Shown piece by piece: positions 20,881-55,169 of a DNA stretch of 64,000 nt; positions within the stretch are counted from its first letter, which is position 1; every line of letters starts with the position of its first letter. A program made the translations under genes and the position numbers. The DNA is taken from assembly GCF_000003815.2 (NCBI RefSeq), contig NC_049993.1:3788518-3852517 (forward strand), read 5' to 3'. The DNA comes from Branchiostoma floridae. Its lineage: Eukaryota > Chordata > Leptocardii > Amphioxiformes > Branchiostomatidae. The notes beneath the pieces were generated by a model. That model was not told where the DNA came from and searched no databases. It was given only the letters and a program-made list of their open reading frames with translations.

Positions 20881-21104
20881 CAACGAGGTACAAGAATATA
20901 TATTTATCAACATGTGAATGTATTTTCGAGACATTTGTCATACCATTGGACATTTTTCCTCATTGCCAAAAAGATAATTCTCCTGAAGTTGTAGGGACCT
21001 GCATTTACCGATGAACTCGTCAATTCATAACTCTTCATAACTCCTTAGAAAACTGTCGTTATAATGTTTGGTGCCTGTATTTTTTTATGTTTCTTTCTTT
21101 TTTT

Positions 21105-21180
21105 GGCGACGCCCCAGGGGCGAGCCTAATATTATAGTGTGCGACCGTTTGACAAGAATTCCCAGAATTTCGTAGGCATG
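21105..21180 (-). repeat. GGCGTCGCC-family repeat terminus
   Basis: On the minus strand it reads CAAACGGTCGCACACTATAA then GGCTCGCCCCTGGGGCGTCG, matching the termini at 3705-3785 and 36364-36410. The left arm has a related copy at 4955-4990, so an insertion probably predates the inverted duplication. Confidence 0.55.
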
Positions 21181-21184
21181 TGAG

Positions 21185-24100
21185 GAATTTTTACAGGCAT
21201 GCGCAGTAGTATCATCTGAGTATTCCCCAGGGAATTTATTTTGATGAGGTTTTAAGTATGTTTTTGGGGAAATGGGTATAATACGATGACAAAATCGATG
21301 TAATGAACTAGGAATATTATGCTAAGTTTTAGATTCTTTTTCGTTTCACGTATTAAGTCTGCTATGTTTTGAATTGTTAAAAATCTATTGCTTTGTTGAG
21401 TAGACGGCAACATGTAATCAAAGCAATGTTTAGTGTTAAGTTCTTTATGACCGCCTGAATGACTATACAGCACATCACATTTTTAACAAATTACCAGATA
21501 TTATGTAGCAATAGAGGAGATAAGTGGGTCAGCCATATATTTTGGCTTGTATCTAGGACCGTTTGGTGTGTAGATGTCGTGTATGTATGAGGATTGTAAT
21601 GTTTGGTATGAGGGTTTTTATTTCATTGTGTTTTAAGTCATGTATGGTTTGGGACTCGTGCTATTTCACGATTTTTTTCTGCTGTGATCTTCATTTGATT
21701 TTTTCTGCAGTGATATGGTCGCACAGACCAAACCATCACGATCAGGGCTTGCGCTAGTCAGTCGATTCACTCTGTAACCTTAGGGTTGTCATGACGACGT
21801 TTACCTGTGTGCACAGAGAGGGAGAAAGGAAAGATATGAATACGTTGATTCCGCAATAAGTGATAGAAACTAAGAAACTTTTGTTTGTCTTGATCGGTAG
21901 AAATTAGATTATTCTGTCGGTTACAACACACAACAATTCATCTGTGGATGCTAACGTGTCATCACTTTGACCGATAAAGACTATATCTCTCATAACCAGA
22001 GGTAATCTCCAGCCAGATCCACGGTGGCGTAATATATAGCATCAAAGTACTGGTGCTCACTTGACTCCCTTTGGCCGGCTATACTCCTTGGCCAGCTTTG
22101 ATACTATCTTATGGCACCGTAGGATCTGCTTGGAGATTAAACCAGAGGAAACAAAAACCTTGGTATCTTAAACTTTGTCGGAGCCCGAGTGTCGAAACGT
22201 AAAAGAAGTAAAATAAACACAATACACCGCCGATCCGAGCACAATTGTAACATAATGATTATTATAGGATTCTGACACATATGGGCTCCATATGGAAGCC
22301 TCCGAATTCCATGACGCAGTGGCATTTGTCTGCTGACGAGTACTCTAGAGACTTGAGAATTCTGAGAAAGACTGTCTTGTGCTCTCTTGAGACCGTCGAG
22401 AGGGGCGGCTCGCTTAGAGAGTAACATGATCAATGGGCACGTGGTTTCAATAGTCTGTCCCCGTTGGTTACATAAACAGTAGTGATGTTAGGACCGGTCC
22501 GAACAGATGAACTAGAGAAGAGAGAGGAGTACTAATCGACTCTGTGCGATTAAAGATCGTTCCGGCCACGACAACATTGCATCTGTTCTCACTCTCTTGC
22601 CGGAGATCCTCTCCTCTATCTACGTAACGACCAGCCCCGACTATACTGAGTATACTCCTTTACACAACAAATACGGACACAACAATCTCTCTTTTTCGGC
22701 TTGGCTTTGCGATAACAAAGACACAACAATACATAATGTGGAAACTAACGTTTCAGCACAAACGACTGCAATATGCAGTGCACGGGGACTTCGGGTGGCT
22801 CCAGCCTAAAGTAAACCAGAATACCGAATCTTTTACCTATCAAACAACTAATGTCCCGGAACCACAGGAAACGGCAGGAACCCCTCTGCCCGTCGGGAAG
22901 AGGCTTGTCTTGTCAACAGAGGCCTCCCGGCTGGATGCTCCCGCGACGACGACTCCTTCGACGTCGGGCCGTCGGGACGTCGGGCCGTCGTTGTCTGCCG
23001 AGTCGTGCTGTGGAATCACGCCTGTAGAGGTTGGGGTCGGACAGGACAACGCATAGCAACCACTGACGCACAAAACACCGGCCTCCTAACCTCGACACCT
23101 CACCTACGCCTCAACTAATCTCCTTCGCCTTCACCTCTACCTCTCGACATTAATAATCCTCAACCCATAAACACAAAGACATTCCGACAACTACACGTGA
23201 CGAAACGCCGGACACACATGACCTGCCCTGGAAACATCATACGAGATTTAAAATAACGAACTACACATTACTATCGTACCCCGGGGAGTAAAGCCCATAT
23301 GTCCTATCCCCTGCCGGCCTTCATGTGCCCGGATTTTCCCGCCATCCGGTAGAATCCGCCGAAGTATGGCTTTCCTGGACACACTACAGCTTCAGCCCCT
23401 TCCTCCACACTATCAGACCCGCCCGCTTTCAAAATAAGTTCCACTGTTCGCTAACCCACATGTATATCTATATCAATCAAAACAGCTCTATCTCTTACAT
23501 CTAAACTGACCCATCTGGTGACGCCCCCACTGACTTCCGCCACGTCCACATAATACTCGCCGCTCAGAGCGTGACCGAAGGTTTGTCACAGAATTATTTC
23601 TTCACTGTCCTATATAGAAAAATTACCTAGCTAAAGCTACTCTACTCTAATACATAACTGCTGAAAGCAGATAAAATTCTCTCTACTCCCCCCTGACCCA
23701 GATTTGGTCGGGAAACGTTGGACCCCACTGAACTCCTGGCCGCTCACAATCACAAACTCCCGACCACTCATCTGAGTCAAAGTCGCAAATCTAACTAAGT
23801 CGCCAACAAAATCTGAAACTACGACAACAAAGCAAAATGAACTAAATAACAACAGGAACAAGGCCGGTGTGCACGATGCGCTAATGATATTACGCGAGCC
23901 CACCAACCTTTCCTTCTCTGTCTCTCTCCCCGGGCCCGCTCTTGCCTCGGTCACTACTCCGCCCGCCGCGTGGCCGTCCGACCATGCCCCAATCACTGCC
24001 GCTCCCCAGTACTACAGGCCGTTATTGCCGCAGGCACTCCGGGCCGACGCTGTCTCAGTCTCAGAGTCGGAATCGGCCTGCATCTCTCGGACGCCTCCCC

Positions 24101-24290
24101 TCCCGCTCGCCCCTGTAACCGACACTTGGTCGTCGCCTCGCCCCTTGCTGGTCAACCCCGCGGGCTCGGTACTCCAGACCGGCGTCTCTCTCAGTGTCGA
24201 AGTCGGCCTGCGTCTCAGAACGCCTCCTTGTCACCCTCGTTTGCCTCTGTCCCGTCCGCTGAACTTGACTCACCCCAGCCGTACTACCAT
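21185..24290. other. Gene-free block, GC-rich after 22.4 kb
   Basis: No exon or conserved domain was recognised. From about 22450 to 24290 the plus strand is C-rich and holds several open but motif-free frames on both strands (for example 22736-23056 plus, 23637-23996 minus). Composition differs sharply from the AT-rich neighbours. The part next to the LTR at 24293 may be the leader or gag region of a minus-strand retroelement, but no gag or pol motif is readable. Confidence 0.35.
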
Positions 24291-24292
24291 AT

Positions 24293-24510
24293 GTCACAGT
24301 GGCCAGGTAGTTAGTCAAGGATCAGGAAAGAGGCATGGTGGTTGCGGAGATGAAAGACTTTATTCAGAGATCTAGTGCACATGTCTTCCCCTGCCGGTAT
24401 CGCTAGGTCGAATCCCCCCTCCCTTGCCACGTCTGTCTTACCCATCCCCTCTCCATCTGGTCCCACTTAGTCCCAACTCCAGGGGTTGGTGATCACGATG
24501 TCACTTGACA
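24293..24510 (-). mobile_element. Possible solo or 5' LTR
   Basis: On the minus strand the segment starts TGTCAAGTGACATCG and ends CCTGGCCACTGTGACA, giving TG...CA ends with a TGTCA/TGACA inverted pair. An AATAAAG poly(A) word lies at 24364-24358, about two thirds in. The following TATGGTAGTACGGC could hold a primer binding site (TGG start). No second copy was found within the window, so assignment is tentative. Confidence 0.4.
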
Positions 24511-25149
24511 CCACCACAAACGGGTCTAATATTTCGTAAAAATGGGACACATTTATTTCATTCTGCAACCTAAAAAGCAAAAAAACAACCATGGCGAATC
24601 AGAACCTTTCTTAAGTACTACGTTTTAACTGCTACATTGGTTCCTTTTATTGAAGAAGCGTAAAAGAATGAATTCTTGGATCGTCTTTCTTGAGGTGTGC
24701 TTCAACGGTCGGCCGTATGATTTCCACCCATCCTGATATTATCTAGTGTTATAACAATAACGAGTTCAGCTTGTCATTAATCAGTTTAAAGGCGTATGAC
24801 GGAATCATCCGGGACCTACGTAGGGTGTTGCGATCCATATGTTCGAAGACATCGGCGAAAATACCCGCAACTTGCCCTGGACAATCCGTCCCAAACTAGG
24901 CATCTTATCCACTATCTAGTGAATAATATCTTCTGCCGGATAGCTTAGTTCATTTTTGTAGTTAAGTCATGAAAATGACTGATGACAACTAGGATTGATC
25001 AAGCAAATATAAAGAAAAGTTGAGATTTTTACAATAATCCGACGCGCGAGGCATAGCAACACGGCTCACAGAACGATATGGACGGTGACTACTACTAAAT
25101 CAACTTAGGAACAGTGTGACAGCAGCTCGTTATGGTAAAGCAAAGATAA

Positions 25150-25428
25150 CATCTAGCTGATCAGCGATTAAGTGGGAACAGGCAGTAGGTCTAGTAGATA
25201 ACAGTGGGGACAGCCTGGTTCCACATGGAGGAGGGTTTGGCGGGCGTCAGGGCAAGGCCCACCCAGCCAGGTTTGGCGGCCCCGGCCCCAGGAGGGATGG
25301 ACCGAAGAGGCGATGCTTCGATTGCAATGAACCAGGCCACGCAGATCTCTCGGATAAAGCCGGTAAAAGTGTTGTAATATACATAAAACAGCTATCATAT
25401 GTCACTGTGTGCAATTCAGGGTATGACA
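25150..25428 (+). pseudogene. LTR retrotransposon gag nucleocapsid fragment
   Basis: One frame reads GGFGGRQGKAHPARFGGPGP, then RRDGPKRRCFDCNEPGHADL. Gly/Arg/Pro-rich sequence followed by C-x2-C-x4-H is a CCHC zinc knuckle at 25314-25350; the last cysteine is replaced by Ser (ADLSD), so the knuckle is broken. No protease or RT follows. It belongs to an old LTR retroelement and lies on the opposite strand to the LTR at 24293. Confidence 0.6.
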
Positions 25429-25719
25429 TTGATCAAAACGGGATGAGTGATACTTCAGACATCGATATGCCAAAACTGGCCAAAAGCAACCAGTCAGTAA
25501 TATGATATCGCCGATAATCCGGGAGCTACACGGAAGACCGTATCCTCTAGTACCGCCTATATTTATAATATCGACCCAGGTTTACGGATATATCTGATTG
25601 GCAAATGAGGACTTCATTTGTATAACAATGAGAAACATTTCTGGTCACTCGTCACAAGAGATCTCCTTTCCTGTTAACAGCAATGCCCTATAAACATCCA
25701 TCGCTTGAAGCAATCTTCA

Positions 25720-26040
25720 TGCATACAGCCAGGTGAAAGAATAGAACACAAAAACAACACACTTACAACAACAATCATTATACTTAATACTTATAAACAA
25801 TAAAACCGTCGCCATGGCAATAGTTTTAATTGCCACACTTTTTTGTTTTGAGTTTGTTTGTTTTGTACCAATTTACATCTTTAGAATGCTGGTAACATAT
25901 GGATATTAGCTATCCCAGCAATTACAAACAAAATATTAGCTGTTACAAAACATATCAACGAAATATTAGCTGATACAATAAATATAAAGTAGTCCTTTTT
26001 GGCAACGCCTCATAGACGAGCCTTATGAGATGATATTTTG
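25720..26040 (-). repeat. Dispersed repeat, copy with inverted partner at 36.1 kb
   Basis: CAACAACAATCATTATACTT, AAACCGTCGCCATGGCAATA and ATTGCCACACTTTTTT match the reverse complement of 36117-36240. At 25995 the GGCAACGCC end of the GGCGTCGCC family follows. It lies just downstream of the last FCGBP-like exon. Confidence 0.6.
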
Positions 26041-26248
26041 TGCGTGTAGCTTCGCGAAAGGCAAGTTACTTAGAGGGAAACATTCTACGTTTTCTTCGTA
26101 AATTGTTGCCATTCTAAATCATGTGTTGAGTCAATCCGCTATATTATCAAGCTCACTCTGTCGAATTTAAATCGGAGCCATAAGCACCTTTTTCTCCAAA
26201 TGCATCACTATAACGCTAAGAACGAATCAAAAACAATGTCTTGCTTAC

Positions 26249-49549
<23,301 letters not shown>

Positions 49550-49872
49550 AGTATACAAACTCTTACCAACTGCAATAGTGGCCACTGAAAAGGAGTCAAA
49601 CAAAAATCGGCATCGTATCCACAGCAGTCAGGGCGACAAATGATACAAGAGTATAGCTTTAAGTAACTGTTTAATTTTTTTCTTAATGGATTTAAACATG
49701 AAAACATGAAAGAAATTTACTGCTTAAGATGTCACAGCGTAAACTGAATAAGATGGTATTTGTCGGCACTTTAATAACTACTTAAAAACCCCTCTGCTTA
49801 GATGAGACTATCTTTTAAACACTTTTGACAACTCAACTCCAATTGCTTAAAAGCTAACCATTTTATACATTG

Positions 49873-52800
49873 TATCGCACAATCACTTTAAGCAGCATGG
49901 TCTAGAAGTATGTCCTGCACTTTTGTGTAATTAAAGATTTGATAAAGTGACGGATTGTTACTTCTCGTATTCTTAGGAGACAAACACATGTACACCTTTG
50001 TACATGAGAGGGTTTGACCAGAAATTGGCACCTTGCCAGTGACCGACCATGACACCACTGGGCGCAACGAACTAGCACATAACAAAAGGAGCTGAGGCAA
50101 TCAAAGATGTTTTGTCGCTGCTTAAAATAAGGCAACAAAAAGTAGCCAAGTTATCTTCGCAAGTTGCTCAGAGTACTAGATTTATGTTCATTTCCTGGTT
50201 GCCTTCGGAAGTCTTGGAGTTTTCTATTAAAATCACGTCAGTACATGAGCAGTGTCTACTTCATACAAATTGCTATTTTCATCCAGACTTCTTAGGAGAA
50301 TTTGTTTCTCCCAAGCTATGAGTCCATGTGCATGTAGATGGTATCTTATAAGTGAGAAAAAGTATGACTCATCCACCATTAAGGTATGCAAGTTTCGTTA
50401 GAACAGACAACTCAAATTCCTCCCCGTTCATTCATGCACGAGGGATTTGGTACAAAGTGTTGTTCAACAATTGATTATGGTTCATGCGACCAGAAAAAAA
50501 CTTTTAGGTAGTAGTAAATATCATAAAACATTTAATTCTGTAGTTTTATCTAATTCGGGTTTGATATTTAGAAGTAGATGTAAGAAACCAAGGGTTTATA
50601 TATTAAAAGATGAACAGAAGTTGGGGGAAAATTCTAGCAAAATGTCACTTTGCCTCTGGTTGCCATTATCTAATTCATGGGTGTGACGCTTGTTTGCACG
50701 CACCCTTCAGTGTTTTTCTCGTCAGGATAGAAGGGGAAGAGTTTGAGAGAAATTGACAAGTTACAATGAAAAATATATTGACTATCATTACATCCTAACC
50801 CTAAAGTGTTAAATGTTGTCAAGCAAAACATTAAACTAATCTTCACCAACTTAAAATCAAGTTAACGTGGCAGTACACTTGAACCTCCCTACACTCAATT
50901 TTGGTACGATCCATAGCGGTCATACACAGTTAACAGAATGGGTGCGTCAAAATTGTGTTTGTGTTTGCACGTGTGTGTGTCTGTGTGCGTCTGTGTGTGT
51001 GTGTCTGTGTGCGGGCGTGTGCGTCCCTGTGCAGGGGCAGATCCCGGATTTTGCAAAGGGGGGGCGCATATGCGGTTGCACCTCAGGTCGTGGCCGAAGG
51101 CCACGAATGCGTAGCGTAGCTGCGCGGGGGGAGAGCACGAAAGGGGGGTTCCCCCCCTCTCGTTGGGGGGGTTTGGAGGGCCTCCCAGGAGAGCTTTTTA
51201 AAATAAAGAGGCTCTCTGGTGCATTTTAGAGCCATTTCTGTGCAAAAATGAACGAATCAACACTGACTTTTAGGGCTGAACATTTGATATAACGTTGATA
51301 AACGAACGAACACTGATTTTTATAGTTAGCAATCTCACATTCAACAATCATATTTTTTGCCTGGGGGAACGGCCATCGTAACATTTTTTTGAGGCGGGGG
51401 GAGGGCCATTGGAAAAAAATGCCTTAGGGGCCTTAAAAATACAAGCAAAATGTGCCCCTGAAATGCAGGAAATGAAGTTTCATGTGGTCAAGATTTCAAT
51501 TTTTCTTTGGACGTCCCTGGGGCCACGGCTTGCGCCTCCGGCGCCCACGACGCTCCGGTGCTCGTCGCCATCAAAAATCTTTTCCCCTGACAGAAATGTC
51601 ATTACATCTAGCATAGTGTACCAGCAAAGTTTATCCCTCAAAGTGCAGAAAATCCTGTTTCAGAGGGTCCAAATTTTAACATTTTTCTCCAAACCTACCT
51701 TGCGACGGCTCGTGCGCTCGAAATCGTGAAAATACGTTGGGGGCGTCGTCGCCCTCAATAATATTAGCTTAAAACCCTGTGAAATTCTAGTAGAAAGGCT
51801 ATTAAACTTAGCATAGTCTGCTATTTGTCCATCAAAAGTTAGGAAAGATCGTTTCAGATAGTCAAGATTTCAAAATTTTCACGGGAGAGCATGACACCGT
51901 ACCCCCTAGGATTACGTTCGCCCTCCCCGTAAGAAATTTGCTGCAGCCACCTCTGTCGTGTAATTCCATGTTCGCACGAAGTTTACGTAGTAAATATCAA
52001 TCCTGCGTGCATCGGTTCTTTCTAAACGGAATGGTTCACGGACGGCAACGGGATAAAACATTACGATGCTTACTTTCGTGACAGCGGGCTCTCTGCCGCG
52101 TGCATACGACGTAATCATGCATATGATGCCGCGAAAATTTTTCGGCAAGTTTGTTGGTTGGCCAAAATAACTCCCGTTTTGGGATGATTACAGCGGTATG
52201 GAAGCGGTTTTCGTTACGATATCGCTAAAATGTACCCAAGTCTCTTCCAAGTAGAACATTAAATCATTTTCTTTTGTGTAAATATCGTACATGTGTGGTG
52301 GAAAAGATCGCCGTTTTTTTTTTACCTGACCCATTTTGCACCAGCCCTCCCCCCGGTAAATGTCGTCAAGTCCCTTAGCGGAGACATAATTTCGTAAGTC
52401 TGATATTAAATTTTTAGTATGAATGAATGAATGTTAAAAATTGTATCTTGTGTCGCTCAGCCGACATGGGCTAATAGGGCAACAAAATAACAAATATAAC
52501 GTTAATCACAATATTAGAGTCAGACGAAACATAAGCGAGTTCCGAAGGAGGGCGGGAGTATTGCCAACGTCCTGGTTACGGAACATTTTGGGTATGCCCG
52601 CAAAGACTGACGCAATGTCCAATGAGGAAGTAAAAGCGAGAGGAGTGCGCCTTGGCATTGTTGGTTAGCGGTTTTGTGCCGGGTGCGCCCCCCCCCTAAA
52701 TCCGCGGATGGCTGTGTGTGTGTGTGCGTGTGTGAGTGTGTGTCTGTGTGCAGGTGTTTGCGTCTGTGTGTTTGTGTGTGTGTGTGTGTGTGTTTGCGCG

Positions 52801-52947
52801 CGCGCGCGTGTGTGTGTGTTTGCGTCTGTGTATGTTTTTGTTTGTGTGTGTATGTTTCATCTCAAATGTAAGGAATGAAGGATGGAAAACTTTAATCTAG
52901 TATCATTGAAAGAAAAAAAAATAATCATCGATATTTCCCCTCTTAAA
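49873..52947. repeat. Tandem duplication, copy 1 (with insertion)
   Basis: Text from TATCGCACAATCACTTTA through GAACCTCCCTACACTCAATT and the GT-rich run recurs, with few changes, at 52948-54160. Copy 1 is longer because a 1.68-kb element splits its GT run. No coding function was recognised; reading frames here are open by chance. Confidence 0.8.
51032..52714. mobile_element. hAT-like non-autonomous element in a GT run
   Basis: The left end CAGGGGCAGATCCCGGATTT then GGGGGGGCGCA, and the right end TGCGCCCCCCCCCTAAATCC then GCTG, are inverted. CAG...CTG ends with a GGGGC(A/G)GATCC head are typical of hAT-derived repeats; classification is by appearance. Both flanks are GT microsatellite, and the tandem copy at 53995-54140 shows an uninterrupted GT run. 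No transposase was recognised. Confidence 0.65.
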
Positions 52948-54240
52948 TATCGCACAGTCATTTTAGGCGACTGAGTTTAGAAGTATGACCTGCACTTCAC
53001 ATTTGTGTAATCAGGGATTTGATAAAGTGACAGATTTTTACTTCTCGTAGTCTTTGGAGACAAACACATACACCTTTGTACGTGAGAGGGTTTGACCAGA
53101 AATTGGCCCCTTGCCAGTGACCGACCATGACACCACAGGGCGCAACGAACTAGCACATAACAAAAGGAGCTGTGGCAAATAAAAGATGTTTTGTCGCTGC
53201 TTGACATAAGGCAACAAAAAGGAGCCAAGTTATCTTCGCAAGTTGCTCAGAGTACTAGATTTATGTTCATTTCCTGATTGCCTTCGGAACCTTGGAGTTT
53301 TCTATTAAAATCACGTCAGTACATAAGCAGTGTCTACTTCATACAAATTGCTATTTTCATCCAGACTTCTTTGGAGAATTTGTTTCACCCAAGCTATGAG
53401 TCCATGTGCATGTAGATGGTATCTTATAAGTGAGAAAAGGTATGACTCATCCACCATTAAGGTATGCAAGTTTCGTTAGAACAGACAACTCAAATTCCTC
53501 CCCATTTATTCATGCACGAGTGACTTGGTACAAAGTGTTGTTCAACAATTGATTATGGTTCAAGTGACCAAAAATACTTTTAGGGAGTAGTAAATATCAT
53601 AAAACATTCAATTCTGTCATTTTATCGAATTCGGGTTGGATAATCAGAAGAAGATGTAAGAAACCAAGGGTTTATATATTAAAAGAAGAACAGAAGTTGG
53701 GGGAAAGTTCTAGCAAAATGTCACTTTGCCTCTGGCTGCCATTATCTAATTCATGGGTGTGACGCTTGTTTGCACGCATCCATCCGAGTGTTTTTCTCGT
53801 CAGGATTAAAGATATCGGTAAAAGTTTGAGAGATAGCTACAATCAAAAATATATTAAATATCATTACATCCTAATCCTAAAGTGTTTTGTGAAGAAAAAT
53901 ATGAAATTACTTTTGATCAAGAATTAAACTAACGTGTACACTTGAACCTCCCTACATTCAATTTTGGTACGGTCCATAGGAGGCGTACACGGATAGCAGG
54001 GTGGATGTGTGCGTGCGTGCGTGTCTTCGCGCGCGCATGTGTGTGCGTATGTGTGTGCGTGTCTCTCTGTGTGTATGTATGTTTGTGTGTGTGTGTGCGC
54101 GCGCGCGCGTGTGTGTATGTGTTTGTGTGTGTTTGCGTTAGAAGTTTTCGTAAATGTAAGGAATGAAGGGTGGAAAACGTTTACCCTGTGTCATTGAAAA
54201 ACAGTGAATAATCATCAAATTATTTGCAAACATTTGAAAT
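52948..54240. repeat. Tandem duplication, copy 2
   Basis: Matches copy 1 (49873 onward) at offset about 3.08 kb. It keeps AGTGACCGACCATGACACCA, the CATGTGCATGTAGATGGTAT block and the terminal GT run, followed by AAATGTAAGGAATGAAGGGT. It lacks the inserted element. Confidence 0.82.
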
Positions 54241-54459
54241 ACACACAAAGAGAAAAAAAAACAATTGTTGCAAGATATTAAGGTGAGAATAAGACTCTGT
54301 AACATACTTGTCAAAATCACTCGTGTGTGACAAATCTAAACTGAGGAAATATCATTTATACAGGACAAACATTTTCACTGCTGTTCAAAATAACACCGAT
54401 ATCGCCACGCCACGGTTTAAAGCTATTATTCAAACGTACTCTCTGGTCACTGAGCGATT

Positions 54460-54870
54460 AGATTGACAGGTCGCCGGAGAAATTGCGCCTGGAGTAGTTA
54501 ATGTCACATTTGTCACTCGATCAGCGTTCTTTGTCTCTGCACATTGAATGCGTGAGAAAAATCACCGGCCATCCTAAATGGAGGAGCGTGTTTTTGTGTG
54601 TGTGTGTGTGCGTGTGTGTGTGTGTGCGTGTATCTGTGCGTGTATGTTTGCGTGTGCGTGTGTGCGTGCGTTTTTGTGTGTGTTTGTGCGTCCGTGCGTG
54701 TGTGTGTGTGTGTGTAAGTGTGTGAGAGTGTGTTTGTGCATGTGTGTGCCTGCGTAAAAATGTTTCTCAAACGTAAGGACGTGCGCGCGTGTGTGTGTGT
54801 TTTCGCGCGTGTTTTTGTGCGTGCTTGTGTGTTCATTTGCATGAAGATCATTCAAATGTAAGGAATGAAT
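54460..54870. repeat. GT-rich module with flanking ATGTAAGGAATGAA
   Basis: A GCCGGAGAAATTGCGCCTGG-type block is followed by GT/GC microsatellite (54590-54845) and then CAAATGTAAGGAATGAATGG. The same order occurs at 59930-60260. The open Cys/Val-rich and Thr/His-rich frames over the repeat are artefacts. Confidence 0.75.
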
Positions 54871-54954
54871 GGTGGATTAGTCTTACAATGTACTATTGAA
54901 AGAAAAGACTTAACAACTCAAAGTACTCTCCTTATAAATACCACATAACAGAAA

Positions 54955-55165
54955 AATAGCTTTCTGAATGGCTGGTCTTTGCGTCGTGGATGGTCCCGTG
55001 TTCGATTCCCACTATGCCCCGACGTTGTGCCCTTAGGAAAGGCACTTAACACGACATTCCTCACTTCAACGAAGTGTAAAAATGGGTACCTAACTTCGGT
55101 CGGGGAGGTATAAGAAAATAATACGTTTACCTTCTGTCTGTACTGTGTATGTGGCACTATTAATT
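54955..55165 (+). repeat. tRNA-derived SINE
   Basis: B box GTGTTCGATTCCC, then GTTGTGCCCTTAGGAAAGGC, CTTCAACGAAGTGTAAAAAT and the CTTCTGTCTGTACTGTGTAT end shared with the SINE at 1118-1277. The A-box region (GGCTGGTCTTTGCGTCG) is degenerate. Confidence 0.75.
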
Positions 55166-55169
55166 AATA

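Larger units (their letters stand above)
16255..21145 (-). repeat. Right arm of the large inverted duplication
   Basis: This is the reverse-complement partner of 4957-12445. It holds the minus-strand EGF and CTLD exons. It lacks the fold-back element, the TTAA-flanked MITE and the 145-bp MITE of the left arm, and has its own insertions at 17547-17759, 18954-19130 and 19526-20028. Outside the exons the match is patchy, and the intron between EGF and lectin exon 1 is largely unalignable by eye. Confidence 0.8.

Noticed and set aside
22736-23056. 106-codon ORF and its antisense partners as host genes
   Set aside because: No domain, signal peptide or splice sites; open frames are expected in this GC-rich stretch with few stop triplets.
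50867-51230. Cys/Val-rich ORF resembling a cysteine-rich peptide (similar ones at 52674, 53942, 54501, 59890)
   Set aside because: The cysteines and valines come from GTGTGT repeats read in one frame; sister copies differ by indels that break the frame.
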